Shown: positions 36,013 to 45,162 of the stretch, in pieces
Position numbering within the stretch: the first letter of the stretch is position 1
Layout of the letters: every line of letters starts with the position of its first letter
From: Acidimicrobiaceae bacterium
Lineage (GTDB): Bacteria > Actinomycetota > Acidimicrobiia > Acidimicrobiales > Poriferisodalaceae
Reading direction: 5' to 3'
Assembly (NCBI GenBank): GCA_026713105.1
Contig: JAPOPC010000039.1
Span: 1 to 64,000, forward strand
DNA length: 64,000 bases
The notes under the pieces: generated by a model
The model's input: only the letters and a program-made list of their open reading frames with translations
What the model was told of the DNA's origin: nothing
Databases searched by the model: none
Made by a program: the position numbers and the translations under genes

Positions 36013-36405
36013 TCAGACCCTCCGGCGCTTGGGCGGACGGCAGCCGTTGTGGGGCACCGGCGTCATGTCGCGGATGCCCTTGATCTCGATGCCAGAGTTC
36101 TGGATGGAGCGGATCGCAGTCTCGCGGCCGGAGCCGGGACCCTTCACCTGAACGTGCACCCGGCGCACGCCGTGTTCCATGGCGCGCTCAGCAGCTTGCT
36201 CAGCGGCCTGCTGTGCAGCGAACGGCGTTGACTTGCGGGAGCCCTTGAAGCCGGCGTTGCCGGCCGACGCCCACGACACCACGTTGCCGCCCAAGTCTGT
36301 GAAGGTGATGATCGTGTTGTTGAACGAGCTCTTGATGTGCGCGATGCCGTCGCCGACGTTCTTGCGCTCCTTGCGCCGCCCGCGCCGGGGCTGCTGCTGA
36401 TTCAC
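36013..36405 (-). CDS. rpsK: 30S ribosomal protein S11
   Basis: S11 (130 aa) lies on the 30S platform next to the mRNA exit. [21 protein letters not shown] and the end [16 protein letters not shown] are diagnostic. I start at the GTG at 36405 ([12 protein letters not shown]), preceded by GAGGAG; a longer reading from 36462 has no conserved residues. A 61-bp gap separates it from rpsM. Confidence 0.97.
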   Translation of the reverse strand: MNQQQPRRGRRKERKNVGDGIAHIKSSFNNTIITFTDLGGNVVSWASAGNAGFKGSRKSTPFAAQQAAEQAAERAMEHGVRRVHVQVKGPGSGRETAIRSIQNSGIEIKGIRDMTPVPHNGCRPPKRRRV

Positions 36406-36466
36406 TTTCGCCCGCTCCTCATGTGTCCACTCTCTCGTTGCCGACGGGCTCGCGCCGCGCACCTAT

Positions 36467-36844
36467 TCACTTGCGAACCTTCTTCTTGCCCGCCACTGTC
36501 TTGCGCGGACCCTTGCGAGTGCGTGCGTTCGTATGTGTTCGCTGGCCTCGCACCGGAAGTCCGCGGCGGTGGCGGACTCCCTGGTAGCAGCCAATCTCGA
36601 TCTTCCGCTTGACGTCTTGGGCGATGTCACGCCGCAGGTCGCCCTCGACGGTCAAACTCGCATCGATGTGGTTGCGGATCCGAGCCACCTCAGCGTCGGT
36701 CAGGTCGCGCACGCGGGTTCGCTCGGCGATGTTCAGGTCTTCGCAGATCTGCTGGCTGGCCGAGCGGCCGATGCCATAGATGTAGGTGAGCGCGATCTCC
36801 ACACGCTTCTCACGCGGTATGTCGACGCCAGCGATTCGGGCCAT
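36467..36844 (-). CDS. rpsM: 30S ribosomal protein S13
   Basis: S13 (125 aa) forms head-to-50S bridges and touches the P-site t[34 protein letters not shown] and [21 protein letters not shown] match the family, and the basic tail KKKVRK is normal. It follows rpmJ by 18 bp. Confidence 0.98.
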   Translation of the reverse strand: MARIAGVDIPREKRVEIALTYIYGIGRSASQQICEDLNIAERTRVRDLTDAEVARIRNHIDASLTVEGDLRRDIAQDVKRKIEIGCYQGVRHRRGLPVRGQRTHTNARTRKGPRKTVAGKKKVRK

Positions 36845-36862
36845 CGATTCGGGACTCCTGTC

Positions 36863-36976
36863 TTAGCCTTGCCGCTGCTTGTGCCGCGGGTTCGGGCAGA
36901 TCACCCGAATCCGCCCATGACGGCGGATGACGCGGCACTTGTCGCAGATCTTCTTGACGCTCGGACGGACTTTCAT
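36863..36976 (-). CDS. rpmJ: 50S ribosomal protein L36
   Basis: L36 (37 aa) reads [19 protein letters not shown] then [18 protein letters not shown], with the zinc ligands Cys-x2-Cys, Cys and His of the C+ form. The ATG is at 36976 and the TAA at 36863-36865. It precedes rpsM as in most bacteria, but infA, its normal upstream neighbour, is absent; 93 bp of mostly repeat DNA separates it from adk. Confidence 0.97.
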   Translation of the reverse strand: MKVRPSVKKICDKCRVIRRHGRIRVICPNPRHKQRQG

Positions 36977-37020
36977 CGGGTGACCTGCGCTTTAGGCGAG
37001 CGAGCAAGTATAGGGGTCTC

Positions 37021-37100
37021 GACGGCGGCGACGATGCTCACGGTGCCGCCTCAATGGCGGCCACGATGCTCACGGTGCCGCCTCTATGGCAGCCACGATG
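37021..37100. repeat. 32-bp tandem repeat over the 3' end of adk
   Basis: The motif CACGATGCTCACGGTGCCGC and its flanks recur at 32-bp spacing (37031, 37063, 37095). On the minus strand each copy repeats the last codons of adk, its TGA stop and a few following bases, so extra copies of the gene end lie in the adk-rpmJ gap. Confidence 0.85.
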
Positions 37101-37630
37101 CGGCCATGGACCTGTTCGGGTGTGCCGAGGCCGTTCACGGTGACCAGCACGCCCCGGTCGGCGAACAGCTTGCGAAGCGGCGCCGTCTCGGCTTCGTACA
37201 ACTCCAGCCGGCGGGCAATGGCTTCAGGCGTGTCATCGGCCCGGCCCCGTTCCAGCATCCTGCGGGTCACGACCTCGTCAGGCACATCGAGATCGATGGC
37301 TCGCTCAACCGTGTGCGGTGCGAGGAACCCAAACAGGCCCTCAGCTTGGGCCTCGGTGCGCGGAAACCCGTCGCACAAGAAGCCCGGCTCGGTGTCGGGC
37401 TCGGTGAGCCGCTGGGCCACGATGCCCAGGATCAACTCGTCGCTGACCAGCTCGCCCGCGTCCATCACTTCTTTCACCTGGCGCCCAAGCTCGGTACCGG
37501 CGGCCACCGCAGCTCGAAGCACGTCGCCCGTCGAGATGTGCGCCACGCCGTAGCGCTCGACGAGGAGCTCGCACTGGGTGCCCTTGCCGGCTCCCTGCTT
37601 GCCCAGAATGACCAGTCGCCGCGTTGTCAT
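37070..37630 (-). CDS. adk: Adenylate kinase
   Basis: Adk (186 aa) interconverts ATP, ADP and AMP. The P-loop is GKQGAGKGTQ, the AMP-site has HISTGDVLRAAV and CDGFPRTEAQAEGL, and the LID region is short (RGRADDTPEAIARRL), without zinc-binding cysteines, as in the actinobacterial short form. It overlaps the secY stop by one base. The gene end is tandemly duplicated beyond its stop. Confidence 0.97.
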   Translation of the reverse strand: MTTRRLVILGKQGAGKGTQCELLVERYGVAHISTGDVLRAAVAAGTELGRQVKEVMDAGELVSDELILGIVAQRLTEPDTEPGFLCDGFPRTEAQAEGLFGFLAPHTVERAIDLDVPDEVVTRRMLERGRADDTPEAIARRLELYEAETAPLRKLFADRGVLVTVNGLGTPEQVHGRIVAAIEAAP

Positions 37631-38958
37631 CAGGCGAGGAATCCTTCGTAGTTGCGCATCAGCAGCTGGCTGTCGACCTGCTTCATGGTCTCCAGCGCCA
37701 CGCCCGAGGCGATCAGGATCGACACGCCGCCGAAGCCGATTGCGGCGCCGGCACCACCGCTGCCGAGCGCATCAAGATCGCTCGTCAGCGACAGCAGCAC
37801 GCTGGGCAGCAGCGCCACGGCTGCGATGAACATTGCGCCGGGCAGCGTGATGCGGTTCAGCACTCTGGCCAAGTACCGCTCGGTCTGGGGACCCGGCCGG
37901 ATGCCGGGAATGAAGCCGCCCTGCTTGCGGATGTTGTCGGCTTGGCGCACTGGATCGAACGAGATGGCTGTGTAGAAGTATGCGAAACCGACAATCAACC
38001 CGCCGAAGAACAGGATGTAGGCGATGTTGTCAGGCTGGGTGAGGTAGTCATCGACCGCGGTCTGCAGCCAGCCCCAGTTCGCGACGTTTGACAGCAGCAC
38101 CGGCAGGAACAGGATCGAGCTGGCGAAGATGACCGGGATCACGCCCGACTGGTTGACCTTCAGCGGGATGTAGGTGTTCTGCCCGCCGTAGAGCCGGCGC
38201 CCTACCTGCCGGCGGGAGAACTGCACCGGGATGCGTCGCTGGCCCTGCTCGATGAAGATGATCGCCACCATCATTCCGGTCGCCACGATGATCGCGGCCG
38301 CGAGGTACACCGTGCCCTGCACCGCCAGCAGGCGGGCTCCGTCGAAGGGGATCGTGGACACGACCGAGGCAAAGATCAGCAGCGACATGCCGTTGCCGAC
38401 GCCGCGCTGGCTGATCAGCTCGCCCATCCACATGAGCAGCGCCGTGCCTGCGGTCAGCGACAGGATCACCAGCGCCACCCGGTTGAAGGTGAAGTCGGGG
38501 ATGACGATGACACCAGCGGTGTTGCCCAGTGCAGTGCCCTGACCCCGGCCGAAGATGAACGTGATGCCCGTGGCCTGCACGAACGCAATGCCCAGCGTGA
38601 GGTAGCGGGTGTACTGGGTCAGCTTCCGCTGCCCCGTCGCACCCTCCTGCTGGAGCTGCTCGAATCGCGGGATCGCCACGGTGAGGATCTGGATGATGAT
38701 CGAGGCCGTGATGTACGGCATGATCCCCAGCGCGAAGATCGCGAACCGGGTGAGCGCTCCACCGGAGAACAGGTTCAGCAGCGCTAGCACGCCGCCGCTC
38801 GAGCTGGCCTGCTCGCGCAGCGACACCACGGCGTCGAAATCGATGCCCGGCACCGGCACCTGGGAGCCCAGCCGGTACGCCGCAATGATGAACAGCGTGA
38901 ACAAGATCTTCCGGCGCAGGTCTGCGATCAGGAAGATGTTGCGCATGTGGCCAAGCAC
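37630..38958 (-). CDS. secY: Protein translocase subunit SecY
   Basis: SecY (442 aa) is the ten-helix channel of the Sec translocon. FTLFIIAAYRLGSQVPVPGID is TM1, GIMPYITASIIIQIL is the TM2b region, PIQF-like positions read RIPVQFSRRQVGRRLYGGQ, and FIPGIRPG occurs near the end. It starts with GTG at 38958 with AGGGG upstream; ATG at 38946 is an alternative. It is 9 bp after rplO and overlaps adk by 1 nt. Confidence 0.97.
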   Translation of the reverse strand: MLGHMRNIFLIADLRRKILFTLFIIAAYRLGSQVPVPGIDFDAVVSLREQASSSGGVLALLNLFSGGALTRFAIFALGIMPYITASIIIQILTVAIPRFEQLQQEGATGQRKLTQYTRYLTLGIAFVQATGITFIFGRGQGTALGNTAGVIVIPDFTFNRVALVILSLTAGTALLMWMGELISQRGVGNGMSLLIFASVVSTIPFDGARLLAVQGTVYLAAAIIVATGMMVAIIFIEQGQRRIPVQFSRRQVGRRLYGGQNTYIPLKVNQSGVIPVIFASSILFLPVLLSNVANWGWLQTAVDDYLTQPDNIAYILFFGGLIVGFAYFYTAISFDPVRQADNIRKQGGFIPGIRPGPQTERYLARVLNRITLPGAMFIAAVALLPSVLLSLTSDLDALGSGGAGAAIGFGGVSILIASGVALETMKQVDSQLLMRNYEGFLA

Positions 38959-38967
38959 GACGAGCCC

Positions 38968-39459
38968 CTAGCGATTGGTGTGCTGGTTGCCCTGGGCGGG
39001 TGGCCGCGGGCCGCCGAAGGTGGGCGACAGGATCTCGATGCTGCCACCGGCGCTCTCGATGGCGGATCGCGCCGAACCCGACACCGCGTGGGCTTTCACC
39101 GTGACCGGCCGGTTGATCTCGCCGCGCCCGAGGATCTTGACCATGGAGCCCTTGGAGACCAAGCCGCGAGCCCGCAGCTCGTCGGGTGTGATCTCGTCGA
39201 GGCCGCAAGCTTCGAGGGCGTCGAGATTGATCGGCTGGTACTCGACACGGAACGGGTTCTTGAAGCCCTTGCGCTTGGGAACGCGCACTTGCAGCGGCAG
39301 CTGACCGCCCTCGTACCAAACGGGAACGGTGCCACGAGCGCGCGTTCCCTTGGTGCCGCGGCCTGCAGTCTTGCCGCCCTTGCCGCTGGTGCCGCGCGCT
39401 ACGCGCTTGCGCTTGCGCTTCGAACCTGGCGGCGGGGCCAGGTCATGCAGTCTCAGCAT
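38968..39459 (-). CDS. rplO: 50S ribosomal protein L15
   Basis: L15 (163 aa) is a late 50S assembly protein. [37 protein letters not shown]-like WYEGGQLPLQVRVPKRKGF and KAHAVSGSARSAIESAGG are typical. The ATG at 39459 follows GGAGG by 6 nt and overlaps the rpmD end by 17 bp. Confidence 0.97.
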   Translation of the reverse strand: MLRLHDLAPPPGSKRKRKRVARGTSGKGGKTAGRGTKGTRARGTVPVWYEGGQLPLQVRVPKRKGFKNPFRVEYQPINLDALEACGLDEITPDELRARGLVSKGSMVKILGRGEINRPVTVKAHAVSGSARSAIESAGGSIEILSPTFGGPRPPAQGNQHTNR

Positions 39460-39670
39460 CGCCGACCTCCTGGGGAGTGACATGTTCGACCGTGATCAGA
39501 TGACTCACCTTGCGCAGCATGCCGCGGATCTCAGGTCGATCCGGCAGCGTATGACTGCGGCCGATCTTGCCGAGCCCCAGCGCGCGCAGTGCGCCGCGTG
39601 CCTTGGGCTTGGCCCCGATGGCTGACCGCACCTGGGTCACCACGATCTGGGGGGTGCTGGAGGCATTCAT
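39443..39670 (-). CDS. rpmD: 50S ribosomal protein L30
   Basis: L30 (75 aa) has the short ferredoxin-like fold: [33 protein letters not shown] (a continuous conserved stretch, residues 8-40) then [14 protein letters not shown]. Its ATG at 39670 overlaps the rpsE stop (ATGA) and its 3' end overlaps rplO by 17 bp. A short C-terminal tail of about 12 residues extends past the usual end. Confidence 0.96.
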   Translation of the reverse strand: MNASSTPQIVVTQVRSAIGAKPKARGALRALGLGKIGRSHTLPDRPEIRGMLRKVSHLITVEHVTPQEVGDAETA

Positions 39671-40359
39671 GACGCAGCCCCCGCTCGGGTCTCGCTCAGC
39701 TTGCGAGTGCGCTCTGTTTCCCGGTACGCCTCCAGCAGGCCCGCGGGGATGCACTCCTCAGCCGACAACCCGCGCAGCTTGGCCACTTCGTCGGGACGCT
39801 TCAGGGCCGCGAGACCCGCGATGGTGGCGCGAGCGACGTTGATGTGATTGGACGAGCCGAGCGACTTGGCCAGCACATCGCTGATGCCGGCCTCCTCGAG
39901 GATCGCCCTGGCCGCGCCGCCGGCGATGACCCCGGTGCCGGGCGCCGCCGGTTGCAGCAGCACCTTGCCGGCGCCCATGACTCCCAGCACGGGATGGATG
40001 ATGGTGGAGCCGGCCAGCGGCACGTCGAAGAGGCTCTTGCGGGCTTCCTCGGTGCCCTTCTGAATTGCCAGAGGCACTTCCTTGGCCTTGCCGTAGCCCA
40101 GGCCGACCCGCCCGGCGCCGTCGCCGATCACCACGAGCGCGGAGAACGAGAATCGGCGCCCGCCCTTGACCACCTTGGCCACGCGGTTGATGTCAATCAC
40201 CCGCGACTCGCGCAGGCCGTCGTCGCCGCTGTTACGGGGGTTGTCAAACTGGCGATCACGCGGGCGACGGCCGCCGCCGCGCTCGTTGCCGCCGCGCCCT
40301 CTCTCGTTGCTGCCGCGCTCCCGCTCGGGACGGGGATCTGAGGTTGGTGTATCTGTCAC
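39667..40359 (-). CDS. rpsE: 30S ribosomal protein S5 with an RG-rich N-terminal extension
   Basis: S5 (230 aa) shapes the mRNA entry site and affects decoding accuracy. [34 protein letters not shown] and [16 protein letters not shown] are typical. About 45 N-terminal residues before the S5 domain are rich in Arg, Gly, Asn and Glu ([18 protein letters not shown]) with an internal ~21-bp DNA repeat near 40281-40320. It starts at the GTG at 40359 with GGAGG upstream. It overlaps rpmD by 4 nt. Confidence 0.96.
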   Translation of the reverse strand: MTDTPTSDPRPERERGSNERGRGGNERGGGRRPRDRQFDNPRNSGDDGLRESRVIDINRVAKVVKGGRRFSFSALVVIGDGAGRVGLGYGKAKEVPLAIQKGTEEARKSLFDVPLAGSTIIHPVLGVMGAGKVLLQPAAPGTGVIAGGAARAILEEAGISDVLAKSLGSSNHINVARATIAGLAALKRPDEVAKLRGLSAEECIPAGLLEAYRETERTRKLSETRAGAAS

Positions 40360-40369
40360 GAGTCCTCCC

Positions 40370-40723
40370 TCAGAACTCCAGGCCGCCCTCGCGGGCAGCA
40401 TCTGCAAGGGCCGCGACGCGGCCGTGGTATCGGTTGCCACCGCGGTCGAAGGTGACCGTGGTCGTGCCCGCCGCACGGGCGCGCTCGGCAATGAGCCGAC
40501 CGATCTCGCCGGCGGCCGCGATGTTGCCGCCGCCCGTCACCGCAGGCTCGCGCGATGACGCAGCAGCAAGCGTGCGGCCTGTTTCGTCGTCGATGAGCTG
40601 TGCGCTGATGTGACGGTTCGACCGGAAGACAGCGAGGCGCGGGCGCTCTGCGGTGCCCGTCACCTTCTTGCGGACGCGGCGACGGCGGCGGTCGCGCCGG
40701 GTTGCCTTCGTGGAAGCACTCAC
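40370..40723 (-). CDS. rplR: 50S ribosomal protein L18
   Basis: L18 (117 aa) binds 5S rRNA. The basic N-terminus is followed by [20 protein letters not shown] and the end [20 protein letters not shown], which is diagnostic. It starts with GTG at 40723, overlapping the rplF stop by 4 nt. Confidence 0.97.
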   Translation of the reverse strand: MSASTKATRRDRRRRRVRKKVTGTAERPRLAVFRSNRHISAQLIDDETGRTLAAASSREPAVTGGGNIAAAGEIGRLIAERARAAGTTTVTFDRGGNRYHGRVAALADAAREGGLEF

Positions 40724-41289
40724 TTTGCGGCCTTCCCTGCTTTGCGCAGCACGCGCTCGTCGAGGTAGCGAATGCCCTTGCCCTTGTAGGGCTCGGGCTT
40801 GCGCAGCGCACGGATGTTGGCCGCGACCTGCCCGACGAGCTGCTTGTCGATGCCCTTCACGATGATCGAGGTCTGGTTCGGCACTTCGAAGCTGATGCCA
40901 TCGGGTGCCGAGACAGGCACGGTATGGCTGAACCCCAACGACAGCTCCAGCGCCGACGGCCCTCTCGCCGCCGCGCGGTATCCCACGCCGACGATCTGCA
41001 GTTCCTTGGAGAAGCCCTGCGACACGCCCTGGACCATGTTGGAGACCAGTGCCCGGCTCAGCCCGTGCAGCGAACGCTGCGAGCGACTGTCGTCGGCTCG
41101 CTCCACGACGGCCTCCCCGTCGCCGAGGCGGACCCGAATGCCCGCAGCCAGCGCCCGCGTGAGCTCGCCACCGGGACCGCTGACGGTCACCACGTCGCCG
41201 GACACAGAGCCGGCGACGTCCGCGGCCGGTTCCGCTGTGATCCTCACCCCGTCGGGAATCGAGATGGGCGTCTTGCCCACGCGTGACAT
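40720..41289 (-). CDS. rplF: 50S ribosomal protein L6
   Basis: L6 (189 aa) lies at the factor-binding site of the 50S subunit. [15 protein letters not shown] opens the protein, and VGYRAAARG and [21 protein letters not shown] are the conserved C-terminal elements. It is 9 bp after rpsH and overlaps rplR. Confidence 0.98.
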   Translation of the reverse strand: MSRVGKTPISIPDGVRITAEPAADVAGSVSGDVVTVSGPGGELTRALAAGIRVRLGDGEAVVERADDSRSQRSLHGLSRALVSNMVQGVSQGFSKELQIVGVGYRAAARGPSALELSLGFSHTVPVSAPDGISFEVPNQTSIIVKGIDKQLVGQVAANIRALRKPEPYKGKGIRYLDERVLRKAGKAAK

Positions 41290-41298
41290 CGTCGCCTC

Positions 41299-41700
41299 CT
41301 ACCAGACGTAACAGAGGATCTCGCCGCCCATGCGGTTGCGGCGGGCCTCGCGATCGGTCATCAATCCCCGGCTCGTCGACAGCACGGCAATGCCGAGGCC
41401 GCCGAGTACGCGGGGAACTTTGTCGGACTTGGTGTACACCCGCAGACCTGGCTTGGAGATGCGCTGCATCCCCGAGATGGTGCGATCCCGGTCTCCGGTG
41501 TACTTCAGATCGATGGTGAGCGTCCGGTCGGGACCGGTGGCATCGTTCACCCGGTAGTCGCTCACATAGCCCTCACGCTTGAGGATCGCCGCAAGGCGCT
41601 CCTTTTGCTTCGAGGACGGCATGGCCACCTCGTCCTTGAACACCATGTTTGCGTTGCGGATGCGAGTGAGCATGTCCGCTATGGGGTCGGTCATCGACAT
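41299..41700 (-). CDS. rpsH: 30S ribosomal protein S8
   Basis: S8 (133 aa) binds the central domain of 16S rRNA and often represses its own operon. [27 protein letters not shown] and [19 protein letters not shown] are diagnostic. Two in-frame ATGs are possible; the one at 41700 has GGAGG 7 nt upstream. Confidence 0.98.
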   Translation of the reverse strand: MSMTDPIADMLTRIRNANMVFKDEVAMPSSKQKERLAAILKREGYVSDYRVNDATGPDRTLTIDLKYTGDRDRTISGMQRISKPGLRVYTKSDKVPRVLGGLGIAVLSTSRGLMTDREARRNRMGGEILCYVW

Positions 41701-41713
41701 GGGGGCACCTCCC

Positions 41714-41899
41714 TCACCAACTGGCCTTGGTCACGCCGGGCACCTCGCCGGCATGGACCATCTTGCGGAGGCACACTCGACACAGCCCGAACTTGCGGTA
41801 CACCGACCGCGGTCGACCGCACACGCGGCAGCGGGTGTAGGCGCGCACCTTGAACTTGGGAGTGCGCTGCTGTTTGTTGACGAGTGCCTTCTTGGCCAT
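41714..41899 (-). CDS. rpsN: 30S ribosomal protein S14, zinc-binding type Z
   Basis: S14 (61 aa) of the short, zinc-binding kind: [20 protein letters not shown] then [22 protein letters not shown], with two Cys-x2-Cys pairs. It lies between rplE and rpsH, the standard place for type Z S14. Confidence 0.98.
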   Translation of the reverse strand: MAKKALVNKQQRTPKFKVRAYTRCRVCGRPRSVYRKFGLCRVCLRKMVHAGEVPGVTKASW

Positions 41900-41928
41900 C
41901 AGTACTCACCTTGTGAAGTAGTCGGGCG

Positions 41929-42528
41929 CTATGCCGTTGGGGTTTGGCGGAATGGGAAGCCGAGCGCAACCAGCAGGGCACGTCCGCCCTCGTCGTCGGC
42001 GGCTGACGTCACGAGCGTGACGTCCATGCCGCGTACCTGGTTGACGCTGTCGTAATCGATCTCTGGGAAGACGAGCTGTTCGGTGATGCCGAACGTGTAG
42101 TTGCCGTGCCCGTCGAAGCTGCGTGGCGACAGGCCGCGGAAGTCGCGGATACGGGGAATGGCCAACGACACGAGACGGTCGTAAAACTCCCACATCCGGT
42201 CGCGGCGCATCGTGACTCGGGCTCCGATCGCGTTGCCCTCGCGCAGCTTGAACCCCGCGATGGACTGCTTCGCTCGCGTCACTGCCGGGCGCTGACCGCA
42301 GATGCGGCTGAGATCCTCGATGGCGCCCTCGAGCAGAGCTCGATTCGTCAGCGCCGCGCCCACGCCCATGTTCACGCTGATCTTCGTCAGCGCAGGTACC
42401 TGCATGACGTTGGCAAGTCCGAGTTCGTCCTTCAGCTGAGCCCTGATGGTGTCGCGGTACAGCACCTTCATACGCGGCTCGGGCCGCGCTTGGCTGGTGT
42501 CCACCGGTTGGGTCTCGGTGACGCTCAT
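41929..42528 (-). CDS. rplE: 50S ribosomal protein L5
   Basis: L5 (199 aa) binds 5S rRNA and contacts the P-site t[35 protein letters not shown] and [17 protein letters not shown] are typical. The ATG at 42528 overlaps the rplX stop (ATGA). About 15 extra N-terminal residues precede the conserved start. Confidence 0.97.
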   Translation of the reverse strand: MSVTETQPVDTSQARPEPRMKVLYRDTIRAQLKDELGLANVMQVPALTKISVNMGVGAALTNRALLEGAIEDLSRICGQRPAVTRAKQSIAGFKLREGNAIGARVTMRRDRMWEFYDRLVSLAIPRIRDFRGLSPRSFDGHGNYTFGITEQLVFPEIDYDSVNQVRGMDVTLVTSAADDEGGRALLVALGFPFRQTPTA

Positions 42529-42863
42529 GGCAGCTCCTCCCCGGAAACCCGGTGGTAGCGCACCTTGCGACCGCCTTCGAATCGAAAGCCGACCCGGCCC
42601 GGCTGGCCGGTACGCGGGCACACCACCGCCACGTTCGACACGTCGACCGGCAGGAGGTAATCGATGATCTGGCCCTCCTGGTTCTGCTGGGAGGGTCGCT
42701 GGTGCTTGTGCCCCACGTTGACGCCTTCGACGGTGAGTCGGCGTCGGGACAGATCCACCGACACCACCTCGCCTTCTTTGCCCTTGTCGGGGCCGGACAC
42801 GACGCGCACGGTGTCGCCCTTGCGGACTCGCAGCCGTGGGAGTTGATTCTTCTGGCGTGCCAT
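42525..42863 (-). CDS. rplX: 50S ribosomal protein L24
   Basis: L24 (112 aa) starts 50S assembly. The KOW motif region is [20 protein letters not shown], followed by [14 protein letters not shown] and [20 protein letters not shown]. The ATG at 42863 is clear; the longer reading to 43202 overlaps rplN. Confidence 0.97.
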   Translation of the reverse strand: MARQKNQLPRLRVRKGDTVRVVSGPDKGKEGEVVSVDLSRRRLTVEGVNVGHKHQRPSQQNQEGQIIDYLLPVDVSNVAVVCPRTGQPGRVGFRFEGGRKVRYHRVSGEELP

Positions 42864-42876
42864 CACGTCACCCCCG

Positions 42877-43245
42877 TCACAGAACTTCCGGTGCGAGCGA
42901 CACGATGCGCATGAAGCGCTTGTCGCGGAGCTCGCGGCCGACGGGACCGAAAATGCGGGTGCCGCGCGGCTGGCGATTGTCGTCGACGAGCACCGCAGCG
43001 TTCTCGTCGAATCGGATGTAGCTGCCGTCAGGGCGCCGGCGCTCCTTGCGTGTGCGCACCACGACGCAGCGCACCACGTCGCCCTTGCGTACGGCTGCGC
43101 CGGGGATGGCGTCCTTGACGGTGGCGATGAACACGTCGCCGATCGAGGCGTAGCGCCGACCCGTGCCACCGAGCACGCGGATGCACAGCACCTCGCGTGC
43201 ACCGGAATTGTCGGCGACCTTGAGCCTGGATTCCTGCTGGATCAT
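42877..43245 (-). CDS. rplN: 50S ribosomal protein L14
   Basis: L14 (122 aa) takes part in an intersubunit bridge. [20 protein letters not shown] opens it, and [20 protein letters not shown] and [10 protein letters not shown] close it. It starts at 43245, 4 bp after rpsQ. Confidence 0.98.
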   Translation of the reverse strand: MIQQESRLKVADNSGAREVLCIRVLGGTGRRYASIGDVFIATVKDAIPGAAVRKGDVVRCVVVRTRKERRRPDGSYIRFDENAAVLVDDNRQPRGTRIFGPVGRELRDKRFMRIVSLAPEVL

Positions 43246-43249
43246 GGTG

Positions 43250-43528
43250 TCACCGCGCCCGTTCGATGATCTCCACCAAGCGCCAGCGCTTGGTCTTCGA
43301 GATCGGTCGGGTCTCCATGACGCGCACCCGGTCGCCCGGGCGGGTGTCTCCCGCGGGGTCATGGACATACAGCTTCTTGGTGCGCTGAACGGTCTTGAAG
43401 TAGCGGGGGTGGCGCACGCGCTCGGTCACCGAGACGACCGCTGTGCGGTCCATCTTGGTGGAGGTAACGATCCCCTCACGTACCTTGCGCCGGTTGCGCT
43501 CGACGGCCTCGGCAGTCTCTGTGCTCAT
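43250..43528 (-). CDS. rpsQ: 30S ribosomal protein S17
   Basis: S17 (92 aa) is an early OB-fold 30S protein. [39 protein letters not shown] and [20 protein letters not shown] are diagnostic. The ATG at 43528 overlaps the rpmC stop by 4 nt. Confidence 0.98.
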   Translation of the reverse strand: MSTETAEAVERNRRKVREGIVTSTKMDRTAVVSVTERVRHPRYFKTVQRTKKLYVHDPAGDTRPGDRVRVMETRPISKTKRWRLVEIIERAR

Positions 43529-43857
43529 GACTGATCTCCTGTCGAAGCTGCGCTGTCCGCGGCCGAGCCTTGCGAGGCGCCAGCCGGCACAGCGGCCGAG
43601 CCCTGCGAGGCGCCAGCCGGTACAGCGGCCGAGCCCTGCGAGGCGTCGGCTTGCAGGTCGGCGGCGGCAATCTCGCGCTCGCGCAGCACGGTATGAATGC
43701 GGGCGATATCCCGCTTGGTCGCAGCCACCTGCGCGGAGTTGTCGAGCTGCCCGGTGGCGAACGCAAAGCGCAGATTGAACAGTTCTTTGCGGGCACTGTC
43801 GAGCTCGTCGAACAACTGATCGTCCGACAGGGTTCGAAGCGTCACGGCCTTCGCCAT
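43525..43857 (-). CDS. rpmC: 50S ribosomal protein L29 with a repeated C-terminal tail
   Basis: L29 (110 aa, usual length about 65) lies by the exit tunnel. The core TLSDDQLFDELDSARKELFN, LRFAFATGQLDNSAQVAATK and RDIARIHTVLRERE is normal. About 40 extra C-terminal residues consist mainly of the 11-residue repeat ASQGSAAVPAG (two full copies and a variant third), encoded by 33-bp tandem DNA repeats. Its ATG overlaps the rplP stop by 1 nt and its stop overlaps rpsQ. Confidence 0.95.
   Translation of the reverse strand: MAKAVTLRTLSDDQLFDELDSARKELFNLRFAFATGQLDNSAQVAATKRDIARIHTVLREREIAAADLQADASQGSAAVPAGASQGSAAVPAGASQGSAADSAASTGDQS
43559..43650. repeat. 33-bp tandem repeat at the 3' end of rpmC
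   Basis: GCGGCCGAGCC(T/C)TGCGAGGC starts at 43559, 43592 and 43625, a 33-bp period that stays in frame. It adds an Ala/Ser/Gly/Pro tail to L29. Confidence 0.92.
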
Positions 43858-44273
43858 CAGATGGCCTCCTCTCGGGAGATCACCCGCGCCCGGATGGGCA
43901 GCTTCTGGATGGCGCGCTCCATAGCGCCACGAGCCAGCTCGGCGTTGACGCCGCCTAGTTCGAACATCACCCGGCCGGGCTTCACCACGGCCACCCACTT
44001 CTCCGGATTGCCCTTGCCTGATCCCATGCGGGTCTCCGCGGGCTTGGCAGTGACGGGCTTGTCGGGGAAGATGTTGATCCAGACCTTCCCGCCGCGCTTG
44101 ACATGGCGGGTCATGGCGATGCGGGCAGCCTCAATCTGGCGGGCGGTGATCCACCCCGGCTCCAGCGCCTGGATGCCGTAGTCGCCGAAGTGCACGACGG
44201 TGCCACCCTTGGTGCGGCCTTTCATGCGGCCGCGATGCGCCTTGCGGTACTTCACCTTGCGGGGCATCAGCAT
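43857..44273 (-). CDS. rplP: 50S ribosomal protein L16
   Basis: L16 (138 aa) helps position the A-site t[38 protein letters not shown]-like [33 protein letters not shown] and [18 protein letters not shown] are diagnostic. The ATG at 44273 shares a base with the rpsC stop; the ATG at 44267 (MPRK) is an alternative. Confidence 0.97.
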   Translation of the reverse strand: MLMPRKVKYRKAHRGRMKGRTKGGTVVHFGDYGIQALEPGWITARQIEAARIAMTRHVKRGGKVWINIFPDKPVTAKPAETRMGSGKGNPEKWVAVVKPGRVMFELGGVNAELARGAMERAIQKLPIRARVISREEAI

Positions 44274-45160
44274 CAGTCGTCTCCCGGCCTGAAGTTGGGA
44301 GTCTGGGACTGGTCGCGGGTTGCCCGCTCGATCTGCTCTTCCTCTTCGAGCAGGCGCTCGAATTCCGGATCGGCCTCCCGCAGCAGCGGGACGGGCTCTT
44401 CGGGCGTTTCCTCGCCATCGCCCTTGCGGCCGGCCGAGGAAACGACGCCTCCGGCGGGTGCGCCGTCGCCAGACGTCTGGCCCGTGGCCATCGCCGCCTC
44501 GCGGTGAATGCGATCGTCGGCAGAGACTTTGTAGGGGAGGATGTCGCCCTTGTAGAGCCACACCTTCACGCCGATGCGGCCCGCTGTCGTGCGGGCCTCA
44601 CGGAAGCCATAGTCGATGTCGGCACGCAGCGTGTGCAGCGGCACGCGGCCTTCGCGGTACCACTCGGTGCGGGCCATCTCCGAACCGCCGAGACGGCCTG
44701 AGCACTGCACCCGGATCCCGAGCGCACCTGCCTTCTGGGCGTTCTGGACTGCCCGCTTCATGGCCCGCCGGAAGGCAACCCGGCCGGCGAGCTGATCGGC
44801 CACGCCCTGGGCGATGAGGGCAGCCTCGAGCTCGGGTTGCTTGATCTCCTGGATGTTCAGCTGGACCTTGGGATTCCCGGAGATCTTCCCGAGCCTCGTG
44901 CGCAAACGGTCGGCCTCGCTCCCCCGCCGACCGATCACGATGCCCGGCCGAGCCGTGTGAACGTCGACCCGCAGACGGTCTCGGGTTCGCTCCACCTCGA
45001 TGCGGCTGATCGCGGCATGCGGCAGTTCAGTCTGCAGGAAGTCGCGGATCTTCCAATCCTCGATGAGGTAGTCCTGGTATTCCTTGTCGGCGTACCAACG
45101 AGACTTCCAGTCGGTGGTGATTCCCAAGCGGAAACCGTACGGGTTGACCTTCTGACCCAT
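44273..45160 (-). CDS. rpsC: 30S ribosomal protein S3 with a long acidic tail
   Basis: S3 (295 aa, E. coli 233) forms the mRNA entry helicase site. [20 protein letters not shown], the KH domain [19 protein letters not shown] and [15 protein letters not shown] are typical. About 75 C-terminal residues beyond the core are rich in Gly and Glu ([12 protein letters not shown]). It lies 2 bp after rplV. Confidence 0.97.
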   Translation of the reverse strand: MGQKVNPYGFRLGITTDWKSRWYADKEYQDYLIEDWKIRDFLQTELPHAAISRIEVERTRDRLRVDVHTARPGIVIGRRGSEADRLRTRLGKISGNPKVQLNIQEIKQPELEAALIAQGVADQLAGRVAFRRAMKRAVQNAQKAGALGIRVQCSGRLGGSEMARTEWYREGRVPLHTLRADIDYGFREARTTAGRIGVKVWLYKGDILPYKVSADDRIHREAAMATGQTSGDGAPAGGVVSSAGRKGDGEETPEEPVPLLREADPEFERLLEEEEQIERATRDQSQTPNFRPGDD

Positions 45161-45162
45161 GA

